Origin: Anaerolineae bacterium
GTDB taxonomy: Bacteria > Chloroflexota > Anaerolineae > B4-G1
NCBI GenBank assembly: GCA_016783285.1
Contig: JADHWW010000001.1
Coordinates: 1 to 64,000, forward strand
Reading direction: 5' to 3'
DNA length: 64,000 nt
The notes under the pieces are model-generated. The model was not told the origin of the DNA and did no database searches. It saw only the letters and a list, made by a program, of their open reading frames with translations. Below, piece by piece: positions 33,520 to 41,347 of the stretch (positions within the stretch are counted from its first letter, which is position 1; each line of letters opens with the position of its first letter). The position numbers and the translations under genes were made by a program.

Positions 33520-34014
33520 ATGCAAGCCACCATCCGCCGCGCCACCGCCGACGATGCCGAGGCTATCTCCGCCGTATGGGAGGTCGTCTGCGCGGAGCGA
33601 GTCTACACTGCCGTGAATCGCCCCTTCACGCCCCAGCAGGAGCGGGACTACGTCGCCTCCCTCTCTGACCGCGAGGGTATATTCCTGGCGGAAGTGGATG
33701 GCCACACCGTCGGCTTCCAGTCTCTGGATCTCTGGGCCAGGTACACCGACGCCTTCGATCACGTCGGTGTGATGGGCACCATCATCCTCCCTGAATGGCG
33801 GCGGAAGGGCATCGGCCGCTACCTGGCAGAGCACATGCTCGACTTCGCCCGCGCCAACGGATACGAGAAGATTGTCATCTACGTGCGGGCGGGCAACATG
33901 GGGGCCCAGGTTTTCTACCGCAGCCTGGGCTTCGTCCCCAAGGGAGTACTGGCACGACAGGTCAAGATTGATGGGCAGTACGAAGACGAGGTCTTTATGG
34001 AGTTGTCCCTGTGA
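33520..34014 (+). CDS. GNAT-family N-acetyltransferase
   Basis: A single GNAT domain of 164 residues. Motif A for acetyl-CoA binding reads RRKGIGRYLAEHML, preceded by the strand VGVMGTIILPEW, and the C-terminal region has GNMGAQVFYRSLGFVPKG. It resembles RimI/PhnO-type acetyltransferases; the substrate is unknown. It stands alone 54 bases after tRNA-Ser and converges on the membrane-protein gene at 34021. Confidence 0.9.
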   Translation: MQATIRRATADDAEAISAVWEVVCAERVYTAVNRPFTPQQERDYVASLSDREGIFLAEVDGHTVGFQSLDLWARYTDAFDHVGVMGTIILPEWRRKGIGRYLAEHMLDFARANGYEKIVIYVRAGNMGAQVFYRSLGFVPKGVLARQVKIDGQYEDEVFMELSL

Positions 34015-34020
34015 TCCCCG

Positions 34021-34662
34021 TCAATCCGATAATCCTGCCAATCCGTTGTTCCCCCACACCCTCACGCTCACGAACTGCACCGCCAGACCTCCATCCCCGA
34101 AACCACGCGCCCACAGCCCCACATCCCCCGTCAGCCAGGTGTCGTCCTCGACACTGGTGGCATATTCGTCATTGACATAGAAGCGACAGGGCGGACCGGT
34201 GCAAGCGACGCGCAGCCGGTTGGGCTGCCGGCCCCGATGGACATGGGGGAACTGCTGCCAGTCCACCAGCGCGGTCTCCTCGTCCCCCTCCACCCGCAGG
34301 ACTGCGTAATAGCCGTCGCTGCCGACGGCGAAGGCGTAATAGTGAGTGGGGTTCTGGGCGCGGTAGACCAGGCCATAGCCGTTGAAGTTGGAGCCTGAGA
34401 GCAGAACGGCCTCACCCTCCAGAATAAAGTCGCTGCTGGGCTGTCCCAGCAGCGTTACCACAGCCTCGTTTGAGTGAGCCTCCAGGCGCAGAGGGAGGCT
34501 GGGAGCCTGCCAGTCGGGCGAGCGCGTGGGGCGCGGGCTGTTTAAACCCAAGACCAGTGCAACGATCAGCGCCAGTGCGCCCGCCAGCGCCAATGTCATC
34601 AACCCCACCCCACCATCCCACAGCCACCTGTCATTTGTCATTTGACATTTGTCATCAGCCAT
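34021..34662 (-). CDS. Single-pass membrane protein with ConA/laminin-G-like outer domain
   Basis: Start is ATG 34662, overlapping the stop of the HTH-Sm gene; a longer frame in this register is only its shadow. One membrane helix (LMTLALAGALALIVALVL) is followed by about 150 residues with a concanavalin-like (LamG/DUF1080-type) pattern: YGLVYRAQNPTHYYAF, then NRLRVAC, FYVNDEYATSV and GDVGLWARGF. It is the last gene of the HTH-Sm operon. It may be the membrane-side effector or sensor of that operon (inference). The first residues are encoded by an AAATGACA-type direct repeat. Confidence 0.75.
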   Translation of the reverse strand: MADDKCQMTNDRWLWDGGVGLMTLALAGALALIVALVLGLNSPRPTRSPDWQAPSLPLRLEAHSNEAVVTLLGQPSSDFILEGEAVLLSGSNFNGYGLVYRAQNPTHYYAFAVGSDGYYAVLRVEGDEETALVDWQQFPHVHRGRQPNRLRVACTGPPCRFYVNDEYATSVEDDTWLTGDVGLWARGFGDGGLAVQFVSVRVWGNNGLAGLSD

Positions 34663-35068
34663 TGGCCGTCGGCCAATCCAGCACCGCGTGGCGCTGCACG
34701 ACGGTGAGCGGTTCGCCGCCCCCGAGTTCCAGCCCGAAGGCTCCCAGGTCCCACCAGCGCACATTGCCGACCAGCGATTCACCAGTACGCAACTCGAAGC
34801 GAACGGCCGTCTCGGACTCCATCGCCTGGTGCAGATAGGCACTGAGCGCCTTGCGATATCGTTCCCTGTGGTATTGCAGTGTTTCGAGCGGGACATCATA
34901 GTAGGCGGCGATCTTCGCCAGAACTTCGTCGTCCTCGCCCACGCGACGGTAGCGCTGCTCCATGCGGAGCAGCGTGCCGGGCTTGAGGCCAATTTCACCC
35001 TCAATCTGCTGCAGGTTGCCATTGTCGTGAAACGCTCGCAGGTAACGCAGTTCGTCGCCCAGGCTCAT
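34655..35068 (-). CDS. XRE-type HTH protein with C-terminal Hfq/Sm-like domain (second of pair)
   Basis: Residues 1-65 resemble an XRE helix-turn-helix (LQQIEGEIGLKPGTLLRMEQ, then VLAKIAAYYDVPLETL). Residues 85-137 fit the bacterial Sm fold. They read VRFELRTGESLVGNVRWWDL, followed by GAFGLELGGG and VVQRHAVLDW, compared with the Hfq pattern IxLxNGxxLxGxIxxFDxF...YKHAI. The conserved basic-His-Ala-aliphatic tetrad (RHAV) is notable. It overlaps the preceding HTH-Sm gene by four bases (ATGA). DNA or RNA binding is inferred; no published function is known to me. Confidence 0.65.
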   Translation of the reverse strand: MSLGDELRYLRAFHDNGNLQQIEGEIGLKPGTLLRMEQRYRRVGEDDEVLAKIAAYYDVPLETLQYHRERYRKALSAYLHQAMESETAVRFELRTGESLVGNVRWWDLGAFGLELGGGEPLTVVQRHAVLDWPTANG

Positions 35069-35805
35069 TTTACACCCCCAGCCACACCTCCAGCCTTGCG
35101 GTAGTAAACGATGGCAAGTTTGTTGAGGGTGATCTCGTCCCCGCCGGCCTCACGGATAGTGATCTGGTAGGGACTGAAGCCGACCACAGCGCCCTCGAAG
35201 GTCCGGCCATCGAAGAGAGTGAAATGAAGAACCACGCCAGCCTCCTGCTGCTCCTGCAGATAGGCCAGTTCGAAGCCATCCACTCCCTCGGGCAAGTAGG
35301 CCCGTCTGCGGTCAATGGCCTGCTTTGGTGGTCGCTCCTCGGCAATACGGCGCATAAAATGGCCGTTCCAGAAGCGTGCCTCTTTCCACGTCAGTTCCCC
35401 CAACGGCTTGCCAACCTCCGCCTCCAGGGCAGCCTGGTCTGTGCCGAAACGGGCTGCCAGCGTCAGCAGATGCGCGATCTGCGTATCCCGCGCTGGCGGG
35501 GGCTTGGGTGGAGGCTTCTTTTCCCGCGGTGGTTCCTTCTGCGGCCGGGATGGCCGTGTCGCCCCGGCGGGCCGCTCCTCGCGGGGCGGCCGTGATGGTG
35601 GCGGCGGTGGCGGGGACGAACGAGGATTGATGTCCCACTCATTAACGTAGAGCGCCTTGGCCAGCCGGCGCAGGTCGACGGGAGAAATCCGTTGTTTTCC
35701 CTTCTCATATTGAATGAGCGTGGCGATGGAGATACCGGATTTTGAGGCCAGTTGGTTGACGCTCATCCCCTTGCGGTTGCGGACCTTTCTCAAATCTTCG
35801 GGCAT
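35065..35805 (-). CDS. XRE-type HTH protein with proline-rich linker and C-terminal Hfq/Sm-like domain (first of pair)
   Basis: Residues 1-58 are a canonical XRE/Cro helix-turn-helix (LRKVRNRKGMSVNQLASKSG). A linker of about 50 residues rich in proline, arginine and lysine follows. After a middle region (TDQAALEAEVGKPLGELTW), the C terminus (about 195-246) fits an Sm/Hfq fold: LHFTLFDGRTFEGAVVGFSP, then YQITIREAGGDEITLNKLAI. ATG 35805 follows AGAGGAA; an upstream in-frame ATG lacks a site. It is the first gene of a three-gene operon with a strong promoter. Confidence 0.7.
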   Translation of the reverse strand: MPEDLRKVRNRKGMSVNQLASKSGISIATLIQYEKGKQRISPVDLRRLAKALYVNEWDINPRSSPPPPPPSRPPREERPAGATRPSRPQKEPPREKKPPPKPPPARDTQIAHLLTLAARFGTDQAALEAEVGKPLGELTWKEARFWNGHFMRRIAEERPPKQAIDRRRAYLPEGVDGFELAYLQEQQEAGVVLHFTLFDGRTFEGAVVGFSPYQITIREAGGDEITLNKLAIVYYRKAGGVAGGVK

Positions 35806-35873
35806 TTTTCTTTCCTCTCTCCAGTGACGCTTCACGGTGACTAGCAATCAGCCTCTGAGATTCATCAAGCGTA

Positions 35874-35902
35874 ATTGTATCCGTCAGGCGCTGTCATGTC
35901 AA
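35874..35902 (-). promoter_or_regulatory. Promoter of the HTH-Sm operon
   Basis: Minus-strand TTGACA, 17 bases, TACAAT. It leaves a leader of about 60 bases before the start. It is back-to-back with the DUF2089 promoter 42 bases away. Confidence 0.8.
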
Positions 35903-35943
35903 GCAGCCCTCGTGCCCCTCCCTACCCTGTCGCAGATTCCCTC

Positions 35944-35972
35944 TTGACAAAAATTAAGTGACATGTTATAAT
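35944..35972 (+). promoter_or_regulatory. Perfect consensus promoter of the DUF2089 operon
   Basis: TTGACA, 17 bases and TATAAT match the housekeeping consensus at all twelve positions; AGGAGG precedes the ATG at 36010. Confidence 0.9.
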
Positions 35973-36009
35973 TCTTCATATATGACTTGATATTCTTCAG
36001 GAGGAAACG

Positions 36010-36381
36010 ATGTATCCCGTCCCAACTGAGTGTCCTGTCTGCCGTGATGACCTGCTAGTCACCCGGATGGTCTGCCACAACTGTGGCACTGCCCTGGAAG
36101 GCCGCTTCGCCATGGGACGGCTCTTCCAGCTCACCCCCGAGCAACTCCACTTTGTGGAGATTTTCCTCCGCTGCGAGGGGAAGATCAACCGTATGCAGAG
36201 AGAACTGGGCCTCTCCTATCCCACCGTCCGCAGCCGTCTGGGGGAGATCATCCGTGCCCTGGGCTACGAGGTGAAGGAGGAGCAAGATGAGGACAACGAG
36301 CGCCGCCAGGAGATTCTGCAGCGGCTAGCCCATAAGAAGATATCCTCGGAGGAAGCACTCCGGTTCCTTCAAGAGGAATGA
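36010..36381 (+). CDS. DUF2089 protein, zinc-ribbon plus HTH
   Basis: The 123-residue product has an N-terminal zinc ribbon (CPVC...CHNC), a helix-turn-helix core (QLTPEQLHFVEIFLRCEGKI, LGLSYPTVRSRLGEIIRALG) and a short C-terminal SHOCT-like helix pair (QEILQRLAHKKISSEEALRF). DUF2089 proteins are small predicted regulators, often next to the polymer-like proteins found downstream here. The perfect promoter suggests high constitutive transcription or tight repression by a factor not visible. Confidence 0.9.
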   Translation: MYPVPTECPVCRDDLLVTRMVCHNCGTALEGRFAMGRLFQLTPEQLHFVEIFLRCEGKINRMQRELGLSYPTVRSRLGEIIRALGYEVKEEQDEDNERRQEILQRLAHKKISSEEALRFLQEE

Positions 36382-36426
36382 CTGTGTGATTGAGACAGTG
36401 TGAAGTTGCGAGCGTAGGAGGAAGGA

Positions 36427-37572
36427 ATGTTCGAGCAGACTGTTGAAACGTCAGCAACCCCCCATATCACCATCACTGAGTGCATGGGCGACCTGGTAGT
36501 GCGGGGGGCGGAGGAGCAGCGTGTCACTCTTCGCCTGCGGGGTGGGGCCGACGACGCAACCCTAGAGCAGGAGGGAGAAACCTTCACCCTCGTGGCCCGC
36601 GCTGCCTGCTTTCTCACCTGCCCCGCTGGCACCACCCTCACCGTCCGCACCGTGCGGGGGGATCTCAAGGTCAAGGGAGTGCAGGGTCCGGTTGCCGTCG
36701 GCGCGGTCTACGGCAACGCGACCCTGGATGCCACCGGCCCCGCCGCACTGGAGCAGGTCTTCGGCAATCTGAGTGCCCGTGAGATGGTCGGGAGCCTGGA
36801 GGTACAGACCGCGCGGGGGAATGTGTGGACCCGTGGGGTGGAGAGGTTGCTCTCTCTGGGCCAGGTGACCGGCAACTTGAGGGCTGCGGGACTGAAGGGA
36901 GGGCTGGAAGCAGAGCAAGTCGATGGGAACATTCGTCTGGGGCCGCCCTTTCCCCCCGGCGCGACCTACCGGCTGAACGCCGACGGCAACTTGAGGGTTC
37001 GCCTGCCTATTGACGCCAGCCTCCGCCTGGTCCTTCGGGCCGCCGGTCGGGTTCGCTCGCGGGTGCCCGACCTGACCCTGGAGGAGAAGAATGGGGAGAC
37101 ACAGGGCATCCTGGGAGCGGGCGAGGCCAGCCTGGAGGCACAGGTCGGCGGCAACGTCACCCTGCGACCCCTGGGGCCGGAGGAGCAAGTTGCGGGAGGG
37201 CTGGAGGCTTACTCCACGGCCGACCTGGAGGAACTGGGGGCAGTTGTCGAGATGCACATCGCCGAGGCGATGACGGAACTGGAGACCCGCCTGGAGGAAA
37301 GCCTGAGCCGTGTGGACAGGGAGGTGCTCCCCCGCCGGGTGGAGCGTGCGGTGGAGCAGGCCCGCCGGGCAGCGGAGCGCGAGGCAGAGCAGGCCCGTCT
37401 GCGGGCAGAGCGGGCCGAGCGACGCTGGCGGCGAGTCAGTGGCCGGAGGCCCCGCCTTGGCCAGGAACTGGTAACAGACGAGGAGCGGCTGCAGGTGCTG
37501 CGGTTGGTGGAAGAGGGAAAGATCACCCCTGAGCAGGCAGCCGACCTGCTGGCAGCACTGGAGGGGCGGTGA
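36427..37572 (+). CDS. DUF4097-like beta-solenoid protein with SHOCT-like C terminus
   Basis: Residues 1-260 consist of short beta repeats with glycine turns (TVRTVRGDLKVKGVQG, AVYGNATLD, QVFGNLSAREMVGSLEVQTA, VGGNVTLRP) typical of DUF4097/toastrack domains. A long charged coiled coil (AERAERRWRRV) follows. The end is an EERLQVLRLVEEGKITPEQA motif (SHOCT-like) shared with four other genes of this cluster. There is no signal peptide, so it is cytoplasmic, like YvlB. It lies 45 bases after DUF2089 with AGGAGGAAGG. Confidence 0.85.
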   Translation: MFEQTVETSATPHITITECMGDLVVRGAEEQRVTLRLRGGADDATLEQEGETFTLVARAACFLTCPAGTTLTVRTVRGDLKVKGVQGPVAVGAVYGNATLDATGPAALEQVFGNLSAREMVGSLEVQTARGNVWTRGVERLLSLGQVTGNLRAAGLKGGLEAEQVDGNIRLGPPFPPGATYRLNADGNLRVRLPIDASLRLVLRAAGRVRSRVPDLTLEEKNGETQGILGAGEASLEAQVGGNVTLRPLGPEEQVAGGLEAYSTADLEELGAVVEMHIAEAMTELETRLEESLSRVDREVLPRRVERAVEQARRAAEREAEQARLRAERAERRWRRVSGRRPRLGQELVTDEERLQVLRLVEEGKITPEQAADLLAALEGR

Positions 37573-38576
37573 TGGTCGCTGCCTCCGCCCGCCCCCAGAC
37601 TGGGATGATCGCGCCCTTCGACCCGTTCCGGCACCTGGGGCCAGTGGTCGAGCTAATCGGTCTGACCTTCGCCGGAGAACTAGGACCGGGGGCCCGCCAT
37701 ACGCTGCGACGGATGCAACGCGTGGTCCGTTGGAGGGGCCTTGGCCTGTGGAGAACGGAGACGGGCCTGTTGGGTGCACCGGGCTTCGTCTGGCTGGAGG
37801 GAGACCGCCGCGTGGTGGGCAACGTCTCCCTGCGGCGGGCCGCCTCTCCCGGCGGGTGGATAATCGGCAACGTCGCCGTCCACCCCAACTGGCAGGGGCG
37901 GGGCATCGGCCAGGCGCTAGTGGAGGCGGCGGTGGAGATGGCCGCCGAACGGGGCGGGGCATGGATGGGGCTGGAGGTCCGGGAGACCAACTCTGCCGCC
38001 CGGCATCTCTACGAGGGGATGGGGTTCGAGCCGGTAGGCACGATGCTAGAATTAATCCAGCCGGCAGGGTCGCCCTGGCCACGAACGCAACCTGCCACCA
38101 TCCCTCTGCGCCAAGCGCGGGCAGCCGACAGTGGCACCCTATACCGGCTGGCTCAAGAAGGGCTCAGCCGCCCCCATCGGGAGACGCTGGAGGTCCGCCC
38201 ATCTCTCTACCGGGCCGGCTGGGAGGCCCGGCTGGATGGTTGGCTGGCGGGCTACCGGGAGGATTGGTGGGTGGTGGAAGAGGAGGAGGAAGAGGCACAG
38301 GTCGTGGGTGCGCTGCGGGTGAACAGCCGCTGGCCCGCCCGTTGGCACTGGCTCGAGGTGCTGGTCCGCCAGGAGCGATTGGACGACCTGGGACCACCTC
38401 TGGCGGCAGCCGGGCTGGCTGCCCTCTCCCACCGCCAGCCCTGGGAAGTCACGACGGTGTTACCGGGGCCGAGGGAGGCGCTGGAACCGGCCTTCGTCGC
38501 CGCCGGTTTCCGGCGGCTGCGCCATCTGATCCAGATGCGGCTGATTCTGGGACAGCGAGTGAGGGTAGTTGGATGA
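37572..38576 (+). CDS. GNAT acetyltransferase with duplicated domain
   Basis: Residues 1-170 form a GNAT domain with acetyl-CoA loop WQGRGIGQALVEAAVEMAAE. The second half (residues about 175-334) is a diverged GNAT-like repeat without an intact loop. The start is taken at ATG 37572, overlapping the previous stop by one base; GTG 37569 is an alternative. The substrate is unknown. It is coupled to the MFS gene by an ATGA overlap. Confidence 0.8.
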   Translation: MVAASARPQTGMIAPFDPFRHLGPVVELIGLTFAGELGPGARHTLRRMQRVVRWRGLGLWRTETGLLGAPGFVWLEGDRRVVGNVSLRRAASPGGWIIGNVAVHPNWQGRGIGQALVEAAVEMAAERGGAWMGLEVRETNSAARHLYEGMGFEPVGTMLELIQPAGSPWPRTQPATIPLRQARAADSGTLYRLAQEGLSRPHRETLEVRPSLYRAGWEARLDGWLAGYREDWWVVEEEEEEAQVVGALRVNSRWPARWHWLEVLVRQERLDDLGPPLAAAGLAALSHRQPWEVTTVLPGPREALEPAFVAAGFRRLRHLIQMRLILGQRVRVVG

Positions 38577-39889
38577 AGCAGACAGAGATGTTTATCTACA
38601 AGCCACTAGAGCGCATTCGCAGTATCTACGACGAATACCCCCGGCAGTTCTGGGTTCTCATCCTGGGCACGTTCATCGACCATGTCGGCGGGGCGCTCAT
38701 GTTCCCCTTCTTCACACTCTACATCACGCGAAGATTCAACGTGGGTATGACAGAGGTCGGCGTAATCTTTGGACTGTTCTCAATCGCGAGCGTCGTAGGC
38801 AGCATGTTCGGCGGTGCGCTGGCTGATCGCCTGGGACGGAAGGGGATGATGATCTTTGGGCTGGTCGCCAGCGCGTTGACCAGCCTGCTGATGGGGCTGG
38901 TGGGGTCAATCGAGCTCTTCTTTGGTAGCGCGCTGATCGTAGGTCTCTTTGCCAACGCTGGTGGCCCGGCGCGGCAGGCGATGGTCGCCGACCTGCTGCC
39001 GGAGGAGAAGCGCGCCCAGGGATTCGGCATCCTGCGCGTAGTGGCCAACCTGGCCGTGACCATCGGCCCGGCGATCGGGGGACTGCTGGCTGCCCGGTCC
39101 TACCTGTCCCTCTTCATCTGCGACGCGGTGGCTAGCCTGATCACAGCAGGCATCATAGTCCTGGCGATACAAGAGACCAAGCCCGTTCCTCGCGAGGGTG
39201 AGCCAGAGCAGACGATGGCTCAGACGCTCGGTGGCTACTGGACCGTCCTGCGGGACTCCACCTTTGCCATGTTTATCGGGGCCTGCATCCTGATGGCGAT
39301 TGTCTACATGCAGATGAACACCACGCTGGCCGTCTATCTGCGGGACATTCACTCTGTCCCCGAACAGGGCTTTGGGTACATCCTGAGCCTCAACGCGGCG
39401 ATGGTCGTCCTGTTCCAGTTCTCCATCACCCGCTGGATCGCCAGGTACCGCCCGTTGGTCATGATGGCCGTAGGGACGCTGCTCTACGCAGTCGGATTTG
39501 GTATGTACGGTTTCGTCTCGGTCTACGTCTTGTTCCTGGCGGCGATGGTCGTCATCACCATCGGCGAGATGCTGGTCGTCCCGACCTCCCAGGCACTGGT
39601 GGCCCGCTTGGCGCCGGAGGACATGCGGGGCCGGTATATGGCGGTCTTCGGATTCAGTTGGGTGATTTCATCGGCCGTGGGGCCGCTTCTGTTCGGGCTG
39701 ATCATGGACAACGCAGACCCGCGCTGGGTCTGGTACAGTGTTGGGCTGGTGGGCCTGGTCGCAGCCGGGGCGTTCGCTCTGCTGCAAAGCCGGGCCGAGC
39801 GGCTCGCCGAGCGGACAGACCAGGCGACCGGGGGCGCTGCGCCTCGTCCGGCCCTTTGTCCCGCAAATCGAGGAGACGGGGGTGGATGA
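38573..39889 (+). CDS. MFS transporter
   Basis: A 438-residue major facilitator protein with twelve predicted helices. MFS motif A is in the loop after helix 2 (GGALADRLGRKGMMI). It resembles the multidrug/MdtH-like MFS group. The start is fixed by the ATGA overlap with the acetyltransferase gene. Acetyltransferase plus exporter could form a detoxification pair, or it may simply belong to the stress operon (inference). The last 25 residues are cytoplasmic and low complexity. Confidence 0.92.
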   Translation: MKQTEMFIYKPLERIRSIYDEYPRQFWVLILGTFIDHVGGALMFPFFTLYITRRFNVGMTEVGVIFGLFSIASVVGSMFGGALADRLGRKGMMIFGLVASALTSLLMGLVGSIELFFGSALIVGLFANAGGPARQAMVADLLPEEKRAQGFGILRVVANLAVTIGPAIGGLLAARSYLSLFICDAVASLITAGIIVLAIQETKPVPREGEPEQTMAQTLGGYWTVLRDSTFAMFIGACILMAIVYMQMNTTLAVYLRDIHSVPEQGFGYILSLNAAMVVLFQFSITRWIARYRPLVMMAVGTLLYAVGFGMYGFVSVYVLFLAAMVVITIGEMLVVPTSQALVARLAPEDMRGRYMAVFGFSWVISSAVGPLLFGLIMDNADPRWVWYSVGLVGLVAAGAFALLQSRAERLAERTDQATGGAAPRPALCPANRGDGGG

Positions 39890-39992
39890 ACTGATCCTGG
39901 CGATGCAGGAGGAAGCGCAACAGGGACGCCCCTTCACCATAGAGGTGGACGAAGGGAATGACGGAGAGCAGGTGCGAATTTATTTCTGTTAG
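39882..39992 (+). pseudogene. Short C-terminal remnant of the SHOCT-like family
   Basis: A 36-residue frame from GTG 39882, overlapping the MFS stop, aligns only with the C-terminal end of the next two proteins: FTIEVDEGNDGEQVRIYF compared with IVEVVDAEDNERVEIYVE. The N-terminal helix pair and the middle are missing. It is probably a decayed first copy of the paralogue array, although a translated peptide cannot be excluded. Confidence 0.5.
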
Positions 39993-40002
39993 GAGATGAC
40001 GC

Positions 40003-40386
40003 ATGGCAATGGCAAGCAATGAACGGCTGAAGATTCTCCAGATGCTGGAGGAAGGGAAGACCACGGCGGAGGAAGCAACCACCCTGCTGCGGGCATTAGA
40101 GGGGAGGCGACGCGCTGTATCAGGTGTGGCCAGTCTGGGTGGTGAGAACCGCTTCCTCCGTATCCAGGTGACCGACCTGGCCTCGGGATCAGCGAAGGTG
40201 AACGTGACCATTCCGCTGGGCCTGGTGAGCGCGGGCCTGCGAATGGCGGAGCGGTTCGCCCCCGAAGAATTTGAGGGCTTTGACATGCAGGAACTGAGAG
40301 ACCTGATCACCAGTGGCACGGTCGGCAAGATCGTGGAGGTGGTGGACGCGGAGGACAACGAGCGGGTGGAGATCTACGTGGAATAG
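40003..40386 (+). CDS. SHOCT-like protein (paralogue 1)
   Basis: The 127-residue protein opens with NERLKILQMLEEGKTTAEEA, a SHOCT/YvlB-type helix pair. A small beta domain (FLRIQVTDLASGSAKVNVTI) and an acidic C terminus (VDAEDNERVEIYVE) follow. It is 35-40% identical by eye to the next gene. A ribosome-binding site AGGAG precedes it. It is the last gene of the DUF2089 operon, and its function is unknown. The shared helix pair suggests these proteins interact with one another. Confidence 0.8.
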   Translation: MAMASNERLKILQMLEEGKTTAEEATTLLRALEGRRRAVSGVASLGGENRFLRIQVTDLASGSAKVNVTIPLGLVSAGLRMAERFAPEEFEGFDMQELRDLITSGTVGKIVEVVDAEDNERVEIYVE

Positions 40387-40394
40387 ACTTCATC

Positions 40395-40423
40395 TTGCCT
40401 CTACTGAAGACCTGCGCTATACT
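40395..40423 (+). promoter_or_regulatory. Promoter of SHOCT-like paralogue 2
   Basis: TTGCCT, 17 bases, TATACT lie in the 126-base gap before the gene at 40513. Confidence 0.6.
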
Positions 40424-40512
40424 TGTGTCAGCCCCGCAAACGACGGAACGGTTCGGGTGATTCCGGTGGCAAGTTTCCCGCCGGCCAAGAACCGTTACTC
40501 TGGAGGTGTCAG

Positions 40513-40887
40513 ATGGCTATGGCGGAAGAACGGATGCAGGTACTAAAGATGATCCACAGCGGTCAAGTCACCGCTGAGGAAGGGGCCCGGTTGCTGGAGA
40601 TCCTGGGAGAAAACCGCCCGAGAAAAGACACCCAGCCAGAAAACCGGGGCAAGGAACCGCGCCAGTTCCACATCCGAGTGACCGATCTGGAAACGGGGCG
40701 GCAAAAGATAGACCTGCGCCTGCCCTGGAGACTGGTCAACGTAGGCATCAATATGGGGGCTCGCTTCGCCCGCGAAGAGATCAGGGCAGAGGACTTCATC
40801 GAAGCCATCCAGGCTGGCGCCGAAGGGAAGATCATAGACGTGGTGGATGAAGAGGATAACGAACGGGTAGAGATCTTCGTGGAGTGA
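40513..40887 (+). CDS. SHOCT-like protein (paralogue 2)
   Basis: The 124-residue protein mirrors the preceding one: an N-terminal helix pair (EERMQVLKMIHSGQVTAEEG), a charged linker, HIRVTDLETGRQKIDLRLPW, and an acidic end (VDEEDNERVEIFVE). ATG 40513 follows TGGAGG. It has its own promoter, so it can be expressed apart from the operon. Function unknown. Confidence 0.8.
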   Translation: MAMAEERMQVLKMIHSGQVTAEEGARLLEILGENRPRKDTQPENRGKEPRQFHIRVTDLETGRQKIDLRLPWRLVNVGINMGARFAREEIRAEDFIEAIQAGAEGKIIDVVDEEDNERVEIFVE

Positions 40888-40927
40888 CTCGAGTCGCGCC
40901 AGCCCCGCCAACGGGTGTAGAAAGGCG

Positions 40928-40984
40928 CGTTTCATTTCGGTTGACAGAGGAGGGAGCGCTCCTCAACTGATTTGAAACACACCC
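40928..40984. repeat. Palindromic element, family B, copy 1
   Basis: An imperfect inverted repeat opening with TTTCATTTCGGTTGACAGAG and closing with CTCAACTGATTTGAAACACA. The same arms recur at 59909-60003, where the loop carries an extra hairpin of about 38 bases. It lies just after SHOCT-like paralogue 2 and may act as a terminator. Confidence 0.75.
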
Positions 40985-41125
40985 GAATCGGTCTCGTCTG
41001 TGTTCATCCGTGTTCTATTCCTGGTAAAATAGCACACGGATTCAACGGATGCTACGGATTTACACAGATTTCTCAACCTGTTCCTCCAATCCGTGAGAAT
41101 CCGTCTCATCTGTGTTCATCTGCGT
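40985..41125. repeat. Palindromic element, family A: half copy plus one copy in reverse orientation
   Basis: 41028-41125 is the reverse complement of the 103-bp units at 51161-51370, with the last few bases lost. 40985-41021 is a separate half-element ending in GTGTTCTATT. The 3' end of the MBL fragment runs into this element and takes its stop codon from it. Confidence 0.8.
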
Positions 41126-41347
41126 CCAGAATTTAGGCGTCAAACGCTGCAACGCCTCTCCGCTCAGGGGACAGCGCCCGTGGCCAGCATAGACCCATTC
41201 GGGCCTGAGCGCCTGCAGGCGGGCGAGGCTGTCTGGAATGAGCGACCAGTCGTCGGCGAAAGAGCACTGTACGCGGGGCCAGCCCGAGGTGGACACCAGG
41301 TCGCCCACGAAAGCGATCCGCGGAATGTTATGAACCTGCAGCGGCAT
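41060..41347 (-). pseudogene. 3' fragment of a metallo-beta-lactamase-fold hydrolase
   Basis: From ATG 41347 the frame encodes the last part of an MBL-fold protein (IPRIAFVGDLV, SLARLQALRPEWVYAGHGRC). It includes the GD and AGHG elements around the last metal ligands. The HxHxDH half is missing, and the region upstream is the HAD gene in another frame. The final 20 residues come from the palindromic repeat. It is a non-functional remnant. Confidence 0.7.
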
